Positions 1 to 6,581 of a stretch of 14,426 bases of DNA are shown here, one piece after another. The notes beneath the pieces are model-generated. The model saw only the letters and a list, made by a program, of their open reading frames with translations. It searched no databases and had not been told where the DNA came from. The DNA is from JBHAEC01 sp041855385 (GTDB lineage: Bacteria; Bacillota; Negativicutes; Veillonellales; Veillonellaceae), in contig JBHAEC010000005.1 of assembly GCA_041855385.1 (NCBI GenBank), positions 1 to 14,426 on the forward strand, in the 5' to 3' direction. Both the position numbers and the translations under genes were made by a program. The number at the start of each line of letters is the position of its first letter. Positions within the stretch are counted from its first letter, which is position 1.

Positions 1-876
1 AAAGCTGCGAAGAATACGAAGAACTTCTTCCGTTGCAGAAGGATGCACAATGAGAATGGCTTTGCCTTCATTAGCTAAATACAAGGGGTCAAAACCAAGG
101 ATGCGGCACACACCTTGGACCTCTTCATTAACGGGAATATATTCCTCTTCAATCAAAATTCCCACCTTTGCTTGTTGGGCAATCTCATAAAGAGCCGTCG
201 CCAATCCTCCCCTGGTAGGATCGCGCATAAAAGCCACATCATTTCCACATTCCTTCAGTGCGGCTCCAATCATTATATTTAAAGGAGCACAATCGGTTTT
301 TATGGAAGGAAAAAGCTCCAAACCATACCTTGCCCCCATAACGGCTACCGCATGGTCCCCCAGACTTCCCGTTAAAATAATCTCCATATCCGGTTTTACT
401 TGTTCTGCCGAAATATGCACATTATTTGGAATGTATCCTATTCCTGCCGTATTGATATAAAGCCCGTCCACATGACCTTTTTCAACTACCTTTGTATCGC
501 CCGTTACAATGTGCACTCCTGCTTCTTCTGCCGCCTCTGCCATTGTTTGCACCACCTGCTCCAGCACCTTAAACGGAAGTCCTTCTTCCAGAATAAAACC
601 GCAACTGAGATACAAAGGAGCCGCTCCATTCATAGCTAAATCATTCACGGTACCGCAAACAGCTAACTTACCTATATTCCCTCCGGGGAAAAAATGTGGT
701 GTTACCACATAAGAATCCGTAGTAAAGGCAGCTCTTCCCTCAGGCACAAAAAATTGGGCTCCATCATGTAGTGCCTCCAGGAAAGGATTTTTAAAAGCAG
801 GCATAAATATTTCATCCATTAACTCCCTGCTGAAATATCCCCCATTCCCATGAGCCATTCTTATTCTTCTATCCAT
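1..876 (-). CDS. hypE: HypE, carbamoyl-dehydratase of [NiFe]-hydrogenase maturation (3' end cut by window)
   Basis: HypE receives a carbamoyl group from HypF on its C-terminal cysteine and dehydrates it, using ATP, to a thiocyanate that supplies the CN ligands of the [NiFe] active site. The frame is open from the ATG at 876 to the window edge, giving 292 residues; family members are about 330-340 aa, so some 40-45 residues including the catalytic C-terminal Cys lie outside. Seen: an N-terminal AHGNGG segment (residues 8-13), the AIRS/PurM-type ATP-binding motifs TGDTKVV (125-131) and RDPTRGGLA (218-226), and NDLAMNGA (78-85). The start is supported by a GGAGG eight bases upstream; it overlaps the end of hypD by 16 nt, which implies translational coupling. 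It is the last visible gene of the scfB-hypF-hypC-hypD-hypE run. Identity is near certain. Confidence 0.96.
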   Translation of the reverse strand, partial: MDRRIRMAHGNGGYFSRELMDEIFMPAFKNPFLEALHDGAQFFVPEGRAAFTTDSYVVTPHFFPGGNIGKLAVCGTVNDLAMNGAAPLYLSCGFILEEGLPFKVLEQVVQTMAEAAEEAGVHIVTGDTKVVEKGHVDGLYINTAGIGYIPNNVHISAEQVKPDMEIILTGSLGDHAVAVMGARYGLELFPSIKTDCAPLNIMIGAALKECGNDVAFMRDPTRGGLATALYEIAQQAKVGILIEEEYIPVNEEVQGVCRILGFDPLYLANEGKAILIVHPSATEEVLRILRSF

Positions 877-1982
877 GATGTGCCTCCACTAACCGCTCCG
901 TATTTATACCATGCAGCACAGCTGCCTTCAATAGACACCATACACGCTCCGATTGCATGATTTGGCGTACAGACTTTTCCGAAAAGCGGACAGTCCGTGG
1001 GTTGAATCATCCCCTGTAACACACTTCCACATTGACAGCCTCTCGTATAGTAAGGCTGTATATCTATTGTCAAAGGATATGCTTTTTCTACATCCAGACA
1101 ATCATAAGGAGCTTTTAATTTAAGTCCCGACAAGGGAAGAACACCTATACCCCGCCAAGTGTCGTCCACGGCTTCATACATTTCCTCCATAAGAGCCATT
1201 GCTACGGGATTTCCCGTCTTTGCCACCACTGATTTATACGTATTGGCTACCATAGGCTTATTTTCTTTAATCTGTTCCAACAAGGATACGATGGCCGCCA
1301 AAATTTCAAGACCCTCAAATCCTGCTATCGCACAAGGCATACCATAATCCCTCGGCAAGAAATCATAAGGTTTTTCACCGACAATTACACTGACATGCCC
1401 GGGCAAAAGAAAGCCGTCAATATGCGTTTTTCCATTATCTAACAGTGCCTTTAGAGCCGGTGGAACCAGTTTATGAGAGACCAGAAAGAACACATTTTTA
1501 AGTCCCGACTCATATACGGCTTTTATAGTGGCCGCAATGACAGCAATGGTCGTTTCAAATCCTATGGCCAAAAAAATAATTTTTTTATCCGGATAAAGTC
1601 TGCCCAGTTCCATAACTTCCAAAGGAGTATAAATAATATGAATATTTGCTCCTGCCGCCTTTGCCTCTGCCAAATTGGACGAAGACCCCGGCACCTTCAG
1701 CATATCTCCGAAAGTAGCCAAAATAACGCGTTCATCTTGAGCATAAGCCAATGCTTTATCTAGATAATGTTGATCCGTAATACATACGGGACATCCGGGC
1801 CCACTTACCAACTCCACTCCTTTGGGAAGAAGTTGCCGAATTCCCTCTCTAAAAATGGATACCGTGTGCGTTCCACACACTTCCATAAATCTTACAGGCT
1901 TTTCGGATTGATGCAGTTCCTTAATCCGCTGAATCAAAACCTGTGCTTTGTTGTATTTTTCCTTCGAAGTAAGATTTTTCAA
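861..1982 (-). CDS. hypD: HypD, Fe-S scaffold protein of [NiFe]-hydrogenase maturation
   Basis: HypD carries a [4Fe-4S] cluster and, with HypC, holds the iron while the CN and CO ligands are attached. Seen, numbering from the TTG at 1982 (373 aa): MEVCGTH (33-39), GPGCPVC (61-67), and a cysteine-rich C-terminus with RGCQCG (about 314-319), C331, C338, C347 and C355. The frame is open upstream to 2060, but those 26 extra residues are a basic read-through of the hypC region and do not look like HypD. E. coli HypD has a similar distance (about 35 residues) before its MEVCG motif. I therefore place the start at TTG 1982, preceded by a weak GGAAG. This gives a 62-nt overlap with hypC. No ATG fits: the first in-frame one is inside MEVCGTH itself. 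The start is less certain than the identity. Confidence 0.93.
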   Translation of the reverse strand: MKNLTSKEKYNKAQVLIQRIKELHQSEKPVRFMEVCGTHTVSIFREGIRQLLPKGVELVSGPGCPVCITDQHYLDKALAYAQDERVILATFGDMLKVPGSSSNLAEAKAAGANIHIIYTPLEVMELGRLYPDKKIIFLAIGFETTIAVIAATIKAVYESGLKNVFFLVSHKLVPPALKALLDNGKTHIDGFLLPGHVSVIVGEKPYDFLPRDYGMPCAIAGFEGLEILAAIVSLLEQIKENKPMVANTYKSVVAKTGNPVAMALMEEMYEAVDDTWRGIGVLPLSGLKLKAPYDCLDVEKAYPLTIDIQPYYTRGCQCGSVLQGMIQPTDCPLFGKVCTPNHAIGACMVSIEGSCAAWYKYGAVSGGTSWIEE

Positions 1983-2193
1983 GTTCTTCCAGTTCGCGGA
2001 AGGCCTCCATAGTAGCCTTCGCTTCCTCCTCGTCCACAATTTGCACGGCAAAGCCCGCATGTACTAAAACCCAATCATTTACCTTTGCCTCCGGTACCAA
2101 CAACAAACTGCATTGTCGTTGCACACCCGTCACCTCAATGGTCGCCAAGCTTTCATCTATATCGATTATTTGCGCCGGAACGGCTAAACACAT
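1921..2193 (-). CDS. hypC: HypC, hydrogenase maturation chaperone
   Basis: HypC is a small chaperone that binds HypD and delivers the Fe(CN)2CO unit to the hydrogenase large-subunit precursor. The 90-aa product starts MCLAVPAQI; the Cys right after the initiator Met is the conserved iron/partner-binding residue. WVLVHAGFAVQ (41-51, with H45) is the second family motif. The ATG at 2193 is preceded by AAGGAGGAG at good spacing, and a nearby ATG two bases off would be out of frame. The usual length is 75-85 aa; the last 15 or so residues here are a poorly conserved tail whose codons overlap the likely start of hypD. It lies 22 nt downstream of hypF. Confidence 0.96.
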   Translation of the reverse strand: MCLAVPAQIIDIDESLATIEVTGVQRQCSLLLVPEAKVNDWVLVHAGFAVQIVDEEEAKATMEAFRELEELEKSYFEGKIQQSTGFDSAD

Positions 2194-2215
2194 ACCATCT
2201 CCTCCTTGTTGCCAT

Positions 2216-4501
2216 CTATTTTTCTGCTTCTAGCATATGGGAAGCAATCCATATTTGCCCTAAAGACAGCCCTCCGTCATTGGGAGGAACTCTATGAGGC
2301 AATAACAACTCCTGTTCAGGCCAAAATCGCTTTATCTCCCTGATAAGGCGGCGATTTTGCCAAACGCCTCCTCCGAGAACAACCTTGGAAAGATTATACT
2401 GTTTTTGTAAATCTTGTCCTGCTTCAGCCACACCATATGCTAATGTACGGTGAAACGATGCCGCTATAGTCTTTTTAGAAACACCTTTGCGAATCGCTTC
2501 CGCCACATCCGCCACTAGGGGCGTAAAGTCCAGCACTCCTTCATCATAGGAAAATTCATAAATATATCCTTTTTCGTTTTCTGCCAACTGCTCCAGAGCC
2601 ATCGGCACCTGACCTTCAAAGGTATGAGTATACCCTAATCCCAGCAAGCACCCTACCGCATCAAATAAGCGTCCTGCACCACAACTTTGCATCATAGGCA
2701 CCTTCTGTTTTATGGCTTCTACCAGTAAGTCATGATCTTTGGGTAACCCCTTTACCCAGTCTTCAAACTCTGCTGGAATATTATTGCCATATAGCTTATA
2801 CAGATACCAAATAGCTTGTCTCCAAGGTTCCCGTACCGCCATTTCGCCTCCCGGCAACGGTTCGTAGGAAAAATGGGCTAAACGCTTGTACATTGTTGCA
2901 GAGGCCATTAAAAATTCTCCGCCCCAAGCATGCCCATCTTCTCCGTATCCCGTTCCATCCAAAGAAATCCCGAGCACAGGCTCCGAAATCCCATTCTCAG
3001 CCATAACGGTGGCAATATGGGCGTGATGATGCTGTATTGTAATAAGCGGAATCGACCTCTCTTTACTATACAATTTGGCAAAACGGCTTGAAAAATATGA
3101 GGGATGCTGATCTGCTACTACCGCCTGGGGAAACAGAGAAAAGATTCTCTCAAAATGATGAACCGTATACTCAAATACATCGTGAGTTTCCTTATTTTCC
3201 AAATCCCCTATATAGGGAGACACAAACACTTGCTCACCCTTTCTCATAGCAAAAGCACTTTTTAAGTCCCCACCGACGGCGAGTAATTGATTGCCTTTTG
3301 AAAGGGTCGGCAAAAACAGCGGAGCCGGTACATAGCCCCGACTTCTTCGGTAAAAATAGGGTTTTTCATCTACTACGGCAAGAACGGAATCATCCACAGG
3401 TGCTTCAATAGGGCGGTCATGGACCAAGAAAAAGTCCGCCACTTCCACCAGCTCCTTCAATGCTTTCTCATCCTCATAGAGTACAGGAGTTCCACTCCGA
3501 TTTCCACTCGTCATAACCCATAAAGAGTCTTCCTCCAGAAGAAGCGCATGAACCGGGGCATAGCCCAGCATTACTCCGTAAAAACCATTTTCCGGGGCTA
3601 CAGAAGGAGCTATCTCGCTATCCTTCTTTGCTTTAAGTAGTACGATGGGCCTTGCAGGACTTTTAAGTAATTCCATCTCCTCATCAGAAGGCGTCGCAAT
3701 TAAATGAATCGCCTCCTCACTGCCCGCCATAAGAGCAAAAGGCTTATGAGGTCTCTTCTTTCGCTCCCGCAATCGCTTTACGGCCTCTTCCCGAAAAGCA
3801 TCACAAACCAAATGATATCCGCCTACCCCTTTGACGGCTACAATATATCCTTCCTTTATGAGAGAACGAGCCATTTCTATAGGATGTGCGGCATTTTCGC
3901 TACTTCCCACAAAAATAGCACGCCCCTCCACATCGATTAATCTATAATGAGGTCCGCAGAGAGCACACGCATTAGGTTGTGCATGAAAACGCCTATTGTT
4001 CTCCTCTCGATACTCTCTTTCACACGCAGCACACATGGAGAACTTTGCCATCGTTGTGCGCGATCTGTCATACGGAATATCCCTCACTATGGTATACCTG
4101 GGTCCGCAATCGGTGCAATTGATAAAGGGGTACTCATACCTTCGATCCCCTAATGTTTTAATCTCTTCCATACACGACTTACAGGGGGCCGTGTCGGGAG
4201 CAATTAAAGTATTGGGTGCTTCTCCCTGTTCCGAAACTGTTATGGAAAAAGTCGTTTCCCCCTTAACGGGCAATTCTTTACTTTCTACTTGCTGTATACT
4301 TGCCATTGGCGGGGCCTCTTTGAGAAGAGCTTCCATAAAACTCGATATCCCCTGCTCTTCTCCTTCAACCTCCAAGTAAACTCCTTCGCTATCGTTGTAA
4401 ACAAATCCCGATAGTCCACATCTTTTTGCGTTTATCGCTACAAAAGGCCGAAACCCTACTCCTTGCACAATCCCTCGAATACGTAAGCCTTTTCGCTTCA
4501 T
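2216..4501 (-). CDS. hypF: HypF, carbamoyltransferase
   Basis: HypF converts carbamoyl phosphate and ATP to carbamoyl-adenylate and transfers the carbamoyl group to the C-terminal Cys of HypE, the first committed step towards the CN ligands of [NiFe] hydrogenase. The 761-aa length is normal. Domains in order: an acylphosphatase-like domain (1-90, IVQGVGFRPF at 11-20); a zinc-finger region with four CxxC pairs (C107/C110, C129/C132, C157/C160, C179/C182); a YrdC/Sua5-like domain (from about 210, KGVGGYH at 224-230, TSGNRSG at 331-337); and a Kae1-like carbamoyltransferase domain with HHHAH (491-495), LDGTGYGEDG (514-523), SCGAGRLFDAVG (606-617), LGGGVWQNRRL (709-719) and NDGGLSLGQ (741-749). 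All key motifs are intact. The ATG at 4501 has GAGGAGG just upstream. It begins 21 nt after the stop of the SCIFF maturase gene, so the two are almost certainly cotranscribed. Confidence 0.97.
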   Translation of the reverse strand: MKRKGLRIRGIVQGVGFRPFVAINAKRCGLSGFVYNDSEGVYLEVEGEEQGISSFMEALLKEAPPMASIQQVESKELPVKGETTFSITVSEQGEAPNTLIAPDTAPCKSCMEEIKTLGDRRYEYPFINCTDCGPRYTIVRDIPYDRSRTTMAKFSMCAACEREYREENNRRFHAQPNACALCGPHYRLIDVEGRAIFVGSSENAAHPIEMARSLIKEGYIVAVKGVGGYHLVCDAFREEAVKRLRERKKRPHKPFALMAGSEEAIHLIATPSDEEMELLKSPARPIVLLKAKKDSEIAPSVAPENGFYGVMLGYAPVHALLLEEDSLWVMTSGNRSGTPVLYEDEKALKELVEVADFFLVHDRPIEAPVDDSVLAVVDEKPYFYRRSRGYVPAPLFLPTLSKGNQLLAVGGDLKSAFAMRKGEQVFVSPYIGDLENKETHDVFEYTVHHFERIFSLFPQAVVADQHPSYFSSRFAKLYSKERSIPLITIQHHHAHIATVMAENGISEPVLGISLDGTGYGEDGHAWGGEFLMASATMYKRLAHFSYEPLPGGEMAVREPWRQAIWYLYKLYGNNIPAEFEDWVKGLPKDHDLLVEAIKQKVPMMQSCGAGRLFDAVGCLLGLGYTHTFEGQVPMALEQLAENEKGYIYEFSYDEGVLDFTPLVADVAEAIRKGVSKKTIAASFHRTLAYGVAEAGQDLQKQYNLSKVVLGGGVWQNRRLIREIKRFWPEQELLLPHRVPPNDGGLSLGQIWIASHMLEAEK

Positions 4502-4522
4502 ATATCCTCCTCAGATTGAGAA

Positions 4523-5905
4523 TTACTCCTCTTCTTCCATTGCCAGGGCGGCTTGAATCATGAGTGCACATTCTATGCGTTTTTTTTGCAGTTCGCAGCT
4601 TAATTCATATGGTTCCGCAATCGTTCCCGCAAAGGTTTCATTGTTGGCATGACAACCGCCGGAGCAGAAAAATTTTGCCCAACAGGCAGCACAGATCGGC
4701 TTTGTCATAACATGGGTATTTCTGAATGTATGTGGGATATCAAAGTTTTTTAATCCCTCAAACACATTCCCCAAAATATATCCATCCTTACCGACAAACT
4801 GATGGCACGGATAAATATCTCCATTGGGCACAACTGCCATGTATTCGTGTCCTGCACCGCAACCTCTCAAACGCTTTGACATACAGGGACCACGGTACAG
4901 ATCCATGTTGAAATGGAAGAAATTAAATTCATCTCCTTTTCCTTCCTTTTGCCTTTGCAAATAGATATCCGCCAACCGTTCATACTCTTCTTTTAATCGA
5001 GGTATGTCTTCTTCCCGAAGGACATAGTCCCCCTCCTTGCCTACCACCGGCTCCATAGAAAGGTGCACAAAACCTAAATCGGACATGGCCATAACATCTT
5101 TAGTAAAGTCCAAGTTTTTATGCGTATAGGTTCCGCGCACATAATACTCTCTACCTTCTCTTTGCTGTACCGCATTGACCAAATTCTTTGCAACCGTTTG
5201 GTAGGTATCGGTTCCTCCCGCACTGGGTCTCATGCTGTTATGTACCGTCTCACGACCGTCAAGAGACAGAACCAAACTCAAATTGTGCTCATTTAAATAG
5301 TCAATTTTGTCCTGTGTAAGAAGCATACCGTTAGCCGTCAGGGTAAGCTTAAAAATTTTATTATGTGCTTCCTGAATGGACTCCACATATTCAACGGTCT
5401 GCTTTACCACGTTCCAGTTCATAAGAGGCTCGCCACCAAAAAAGTCAATTTCACAGTGCTGACGAGGTCCACTCATCTGAATCAAAAAATCCACAGCCCG
5501 TTTTGCCACATCAAAAGACATCAGCTCTCGTTTTACACCGCCGTAGTCTCCCTGACTGGCAAAACAATACTTACAGGCTAAGTTACAATCATGAGCAATA
5601 TTAAGACACAAAGCTTTTACAATAGGCTTCTCTTCCGCTACGACTTTAAAGTCTTCCGACATAGGAGCAAACAGCATCTCTTGCTCTATGAGGGAGTCTA
5701 AGTCATCCAGAAGCTCTTGCAGCTCCTCAGGCGACTCCCTATCCTTAAATATGCGAAAAATCTCTTCCCGATTGCTTCCGTCATATATATCCAACACCTT
5801 GTCCGTCAATTCATCAATAACATGAACAATCCCACTGTTGACGTCCAAGCAAAAATATGTTTCCTTCATTTTAAATTTATGTATCATTGGTTTCAGTTCT
5901 TCCAT
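4523..5905 (-). CDS. scfB: SCIFF peptide maturase, radical SAM/SPASM thioether-forming enzyme
   Basis: Predicted radical SAM enzyme that forms Cys-to-alpha-carbon thioether crosslinks in the SCIFF precursor (the CteB/Tte1186 family). Numbering from the ATG at 5905 (460 aa): an N-terminal peptide-recognition (RRE-like) region at about 1-90 (MIHKFKMKETYFCLDVNSG near the start), the radical SAM cluster motif CNLACKYC (C107, C111, C114), GGEP (157-160), and a SPASM/twitch C-terminus with cysteines at 341, 349, 367, 405, 408, 414, 418 and 437 for two auxiliary Fe-S clusters. An in-frame TTG at 5917 is rejected as the start because it overlaps the Shine-Dalgarno GGGAGG (5910-5915) that serves the ATG at 5905, although the spacing (4 nt) is short. 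The peptide gene lies upstream on the same strand, making the family call secure; a terminator and a promoter lie between them. Downstream hypF follows after 21 nt. Confidence 0.95.
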   Translation of the reverse strand: MEELKPMIHKFKMKETYFCLDVNSGIVHVIDELTDKVLDIYDGSNREEIFRIFKDRESPEELQELLDDLDSLIEQEMLFAPMSEDFKVVAEEKPIVKALCLNIAHDCNLACKYCFASQGDYGGVKRELMSFDVAKRAVDFLIQMSGPRQHCEIDFFGGEPLMNWNVVKQTVEYVESIQEAHNKIFKLTLTANGMLLTQDKIDYLNEHNLSLVLSLDGRETVHNSMRPSAGGTDTYQTVAKNLVNAVQQREGREYYVRGTYTHKNLDFTKDVMAMSDLGFVHLSMEPVVGKEGDYVLREEDIPRLKEEYERLADIYLQRQKEGKGDEFNFFHFNMDLYRGPCMSKRLRGCGAGHEYMAVVPNGDIYPCHQFVGKDGYILGNVFEGLKNFDIPHTFRNTHVMTKPICAACWAKFFCSGGCHANNETFAGTIAEPYELSCELQKKRIECALMIQAALAMEEEE

Positions 5906-5941
5906 TAGTCCTCCCAATGTATATTTAAATTTTTCTTTCTA

Positions 5942-5960
5942 CTAAGTCATTATATCACAG
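5942..5960 (-). promoter_or_regulatory. Extended -10 promoter for scfB-hyp operon
   Basis: The minus strand reads TGTGATATAAT (-10 TATAAT at 5949-5954), a full match to the extended -10 consensus, with only a poor -35 region. Transcription would start near 5942, about 37 nt before the scfB ATG. It lies downstream of the scfA terminator, so the maturase and hyp genes can be expressed independently of the peptide. Confidence 0.6.
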
Positions 5961-6028
5961 CCGCTCCGCTTTTAACATGACTTAATACCTCTTTTCAAAA
6001 AATCTCTTCTTCTGTTTAATCAAACAAA

Positions 6029-6066
6029 AATCGACCACCCCAAAGTACGCTCCGGGATGGTCGATT
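6029..6066 (-). terminator. Intrinsic terminator after scfA
   Basis: The minus-strand RNA forms a 13-bp stem (AAUCGACCAUCCC pairing with GGGGUGGUCGAUU, one G-U wobble), followed by UUUUUGUUU. Read on the plus strand the wobble becomes a C-A mismatch, so the minus direction is favoured. It begins 19 nt after the scfA stop codon and would end or attenuate scfA transcription before scfB. Confidence 0.85.
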
Positions 6067-6085
6067 AAATAATTTCTTTATAATA

Positions 6086-6226
6086 CTATTTTTTCTTGCA
6101 AACTTGATTGCCTACGGTACAAGACGTTTTGCAAGCAGATTGGCAGGATGTTTGACACTCGCCACAACCACCTGTTTTCGCCGTTTTTTGTAAGGATTCG
6201 GTATTAATAGTACGAATACGTTTCAT
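6086..6226 (-). CDS. scfA: SCIFF ribosomal peptide precursor (six cysteines in forty-five residues)
   Basis: Encodes a 46-aa RiPP precursor, the substrate of the adjacent radical SAM maturase. The first 19 or so residues (MKRIRTINTESLQ...) are a leader. The C-terminal core holds six cysteines (C21, C24, C28, C32, C36, C43) in the highly conserved arrangement GGCGECQTSCQSACKTSC (19-36), ending in a Lys tail. The nearly invariant core and the partner gene make the assignment secure. The ATG at 6226 is preceded by GAGGTG about nine bases upstream. It has its own promoter (-10 at 6270-6275) and its own terminator (6029-6066). The mature product's biological role is not known; in characterised homologues a Cys-to-Thr thioether is formed. 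Confidence 0.96.
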   Translation of the reverse strand: MKRIRTINTESLQKTAKTGGCGECQTSCQSACKTSCTVGNQVCKKK

Positions 6227-6269
6227 CGGAATACACCTCACTTTTATAATAATCCACTGCTTTCGCCCT

Positions 6270-6299
6270 ATTCTAGCATAAAAAGCACCTGTGGGGCAA
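6270..6299 (-). promoter_or_regulatory. Promoter for scfA
   Basis: The minus strand reads TTGCCC (6294-6299), an 18-nt spacer, then TAGAAT (6270-6275) preceded by TGC, an extended -10. Transcription would start near 6263, leaving a leader of about 37 nt before scfA. Confidence 0.5.
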
Positions 6300-6330
6300 A
6301 CACTATTTTTTCACCTCTCCTTTTAAGCGC

Positions 6331-6483
6331 CTACTCCTTATGCCCACATCCCGTGCATCCGCCACAACTCTTCTCTCCTTTCGAACCACAACAATCATCG
6401 CGTCCCTTCCATGACCGGTATATTTTAATAACCATATAACTCGCCGCAACTGCAACGAGACCTCCTATAATCAATTGCTCCAT
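6331..6483 (-). CDS. FeoB-associated Cys-rich membrane protein
   Basis: A 50-aa protein with one N-terminal membrane helix (about residues 4-22, IIGGLVAVAASYMVIKIY), a basic stretch (RSWKGR), then a short cysteine-rich tail: C31-C32, C40, C43 and C46, ending GCGHKE. This architecture and position directly downstream of feoB match the FeoB-associated Cys-rich membrane protein family common in Firmicutes and other anaerobes. A role as a metal-binding accessory of FeoB at the membrane is inferred; no reaction is known to me. The ATG at 6483 has GAGAGGT upstream. A GC-rich hairpin lies between it and feoB, so its expression may be reduced relative to feoB. Confidence 0.88.
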   Translation of the reverse strand: MEQLIIGGLVAVAASYMVIKIYRSWKGRDDCCGSKGEKSCGGCTGCGHKE

Positions 6484-6503
6484 AATCTTACCTCTCTATG
6501 CAC

Positions 6504-6534
6504 AAACGGCCGGTAATAATCACCGGCCGCCCGT
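6504..6534 (-). repeat. GC-rich hairpin between feoB and the Cys-rich protein gene
   Basis: An 8-bp perfect inverted repeat (cggccggt at 6507-6514, accggccg at 6522-6529, 7-nt loop). Outer AAAC/GTTT can also pair around a GGGC bulge on the minus-strand RNA. The tail after the stem (GTTTGTGC) is poor in U, so I read it as a partial terminator or an mRNA-end stabiliser rather than a full stop. Confidence 0.6.
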
Positions 6535-6581
6535 TTTATTACACCGGAAATTCATAACCGGCCAACTTTATTTTATCATTG

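Noticed and set aside
1983..2060. Longer hypD frame starting near 2060
   Set aside because: The added residues are basic out-of-frame read-through of conserved hypC codons, and the total length would exceed the usual HypD length.
6263..6327. Small GTG ORF after an AAGGAGAGGTGA sequence downstream of the Cys-rich protein gene
   Set aside because: Only about 11 codons before a stop and overlaps the scfA promoter; no sign of conservation can be judged.
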